In this document: positions 13,472-14,340 of the stretch, piece by piece | How positions within the stretch are numbered: position 1 is the stretch's first letter | How the letters are laid out: each line of letters starts with the position of its first letter | From: JAPLYB01 sp964500015 | GTDB taxonomy: Archaea > Nanobdellota > Nanobdellia > Pacearchaeales > UBA284 | NCBI GenBank assembly: GCA_964500015.1 | Contig: CAZCMN010000022.1 | Location: forward strand, 1-14,340 | DNA length: 14,340 nt | Direction: 5' to 3' | Notes under the pieces: generated by a model | Seen by the model: only the letters and a program-made list of their open reading frames with translations | Told to the model about the DNA's origin: nothing | Databases searched by the model: none | Program-made: the position numbers and the translations under genes

Positions 13472-13481
13472 ACATAAAAAA
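13472..13481 (+). promoter_or_regulatory. TATA-like box of cdc48
   Basis: ACATAAAAAA is centred about 20-22 bases before ATG 13497, roughly the spacing of the other leaderless promoters in the window. It separates cdc48 transcription from the regulator gene upstream. Confidence 0.4.
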
Positions 13482-13496
13482 CTTACAGATAAAAAA

Positions 13497-14340
13497 ATGG
13501 AAGATAAAAAAGAAAACATAAAAGGAATTAAGCTAAAAGTTATGGAAGCATTGCAAGAAGATGCTTACAAAGGCATAGCTAGAATTGATTCTGGAACTAT
13601 GAAAACATTAGGAGTCAGACCAGGAGATGTTATTTTAGTTAAAGGAGCTAGAGAAACTGTTGCTATTGTTGATAGAGCTTATCCTGCCGATGTTGGAGAA
13701 GGAATTTTAAGAATTGATGGGATTATAAGAAGAAATGCTAGAACAGGAATTGGAGAAACAGTTCAAGTTTTTAAAGTAGATATTAAAGAAGCTAAAAAAG
13801 TTATAATTGCACCTGCTCAAAAGGGGATAATGGTAAGAGCTGATCCTGAAATTTTTCGAGGCGGATTACTAGGAAGAGCAATTGTAGCAGGAGACTTGGT
13901 TGTTATGGGCGGAGTTCAAAGAAGACAAGAATTAATGTCTTCAAGTTTTGAAGATTTATTCAATGTTTTTGGAGAAGCTTTTGGGAATATGAATTTTCCA
14001 GGTTTTGATTCTACAAAATTTATTGTTGCTTCAACTACTCCTAAGCAGCCAGTTGTAATAACAGAATCAACTGAAATTGTTTTGAATCCAAAAGCAGTTG
14101 ATATTATTGAAGAAAGAGTTCCTGATGTCACTTATGAAGATATAGGTGGTTTAGATGAAGAAATCAAGAAAATCAGAGAGATGGTTGAACTGCCTTTAAA
14201 ACATCCTGAAGTTTTTACCAGGTTAGGAATAGAACCTCCAAAAGGAGTTTTACTTTATGGACCTCCAGGAACAGGAAAAACTTTATTAGCTAAGGCAGTT
14301 GCAAATGAATCAGAAGCTAATTTTATTTTATTAAATGGGC
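13497..14340 (+). CDS. cdc48: Cdc48/VAT-type AAA+ ATPase, N-terminal part (cut by window end)
   Basis: An ATP-driven unfoldase/segregase that pulls proteins from complexes and feeds archaeal protein degradation; it acts as a cytoplasmic hexamer. The window holds the first 281 codons, with no stop, so the gene continues past 14340. The double-psi barrel N-domain begins IKLKVMEALQEDAYKGIARI, with GVRPGDVILVKG (39-50) and GETVQVFKVD (86-95). The second N-subdomain (about 101-195) carries an extra Phe-rich, flexible loop at about 142-172 (FEDLFNVFGEAFGNMNFPGF). The first AAA domain starts at about 208 with VTYEDIGGLDEEIKKIREMV, and Walker A GPPGTGKT is at 255-262. About 730-800 residues are expected in total. 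ATG 13497 gives a family-typical N-terminus. Confidence 0.95.
   Translation, partial: MEDKKENIKGIKLKVMEALQEDAYKGIARIDSGTMKTLGVRPGDVILVKGARETVAIVDRAYPADVGEGILRIDGIIRRNARTGIGETVQVFKVDIKEAKKVIIAPAQKGIMVRADPEIFRGGLLGRAIVAGDLVVMGGVQRRQELMSSSFEDLFNVFGEAFGNMNFPGFDSTKFIVASTTPKQPVVITESTEIVLNPKAVDIIEERVPDVTYEDIGGLDEEIKKIREMVELPLKHPEVFTRLGIEPPKGVLLYGPPGTGKTLLAKAVANESEANFILLNG

Noticed and set aside
13215..13475. Minus-strand ORF over the tail of the regulator
   Set aside because: Its Ser/Phe/Cys-rich content mirrors the Gln/Glu/Lys-rich tail of the sense gene.
13916..14131. Minus-strand ORF over the cdc48 N-domain
   Set aside because: The plus-strand reading is an uninterrupted Cdc48 N-domain leading to Walker A.

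Overview
The window looks like a piece of a small-genome archaeal chromosome, most likely a DPANN lineage of the Woesearchaeota/Pacearchaeota kind. The case is a clearly archaeal gene set (Elp3, Cdc48/VAT-type AAA+ ATPase, archaeal-type SppA, a zinc-ribbon/AbrB regulator), AT-rich DNA with almost exclusive AGA arginine codons, and TATA-like boxes about 25 bases before most start codons with little or no 5' leader. Both aminoacyl-tRNA synthetases are bacterial in type, and the short AlaRS resembles those of CPR bacteria. The lineage is an inference from gene content and remembered family sequences; no search was possible.

Layout. 1-3361: elp3 on the minus strand, divergent from a short-chain-dehydrogenase L-threonine dehydrogenase, then a Trm9/ALKBH8-like methyltransferase. 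Elp3 and a Trm9-type enzyme perform successive steps on wobble uridine 34, so this end may be a tRNA-modification pair. 3339-3713: a small unknown gene convergent with the methyltransferase. 3872-5728: a compact AlaRS with an editing domain but no C-Ala domain. 5782-11869: a run of minus-strand genes (read right to left: SppA, two-helix K+ channel, LeuRS, a duplicated small helical protein, a zinc-ribbon membrane protein, a two-helix membrane protein), most with their own promoter rather than one operon. 11948-12724: a coiled-coil protein of unknown function. 12889-13419: a zinc-ribbon/AbrB regulator. 13497-14340: the start of cdc48, cut by the window edge. No gene-free stretch exceeds 300 bases, and I see no tRNA, rRNA, CRISPR array or transposase.

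The strongest oddities are insertions inside essential genes. LeuRS carries a complete, apparently catalytically intact RBBP9/YdeN-like alpha/beta serine hydrolase spliced into its CP1 editing domain. AlaRS carries a short in-frame double-hairpin DNA element, and a sister copy of that element lies in the 5' leader of the 89-residue protein gene. The two copies share the same 25-base core, with compensatory changes in the stem, which points to a dispersed palindromic element under structural constraint. Elp3 has its own in-frame insertion containing a 57-base tandem duplication. Together these suggest a genome in which elements enter coding genes in frame.
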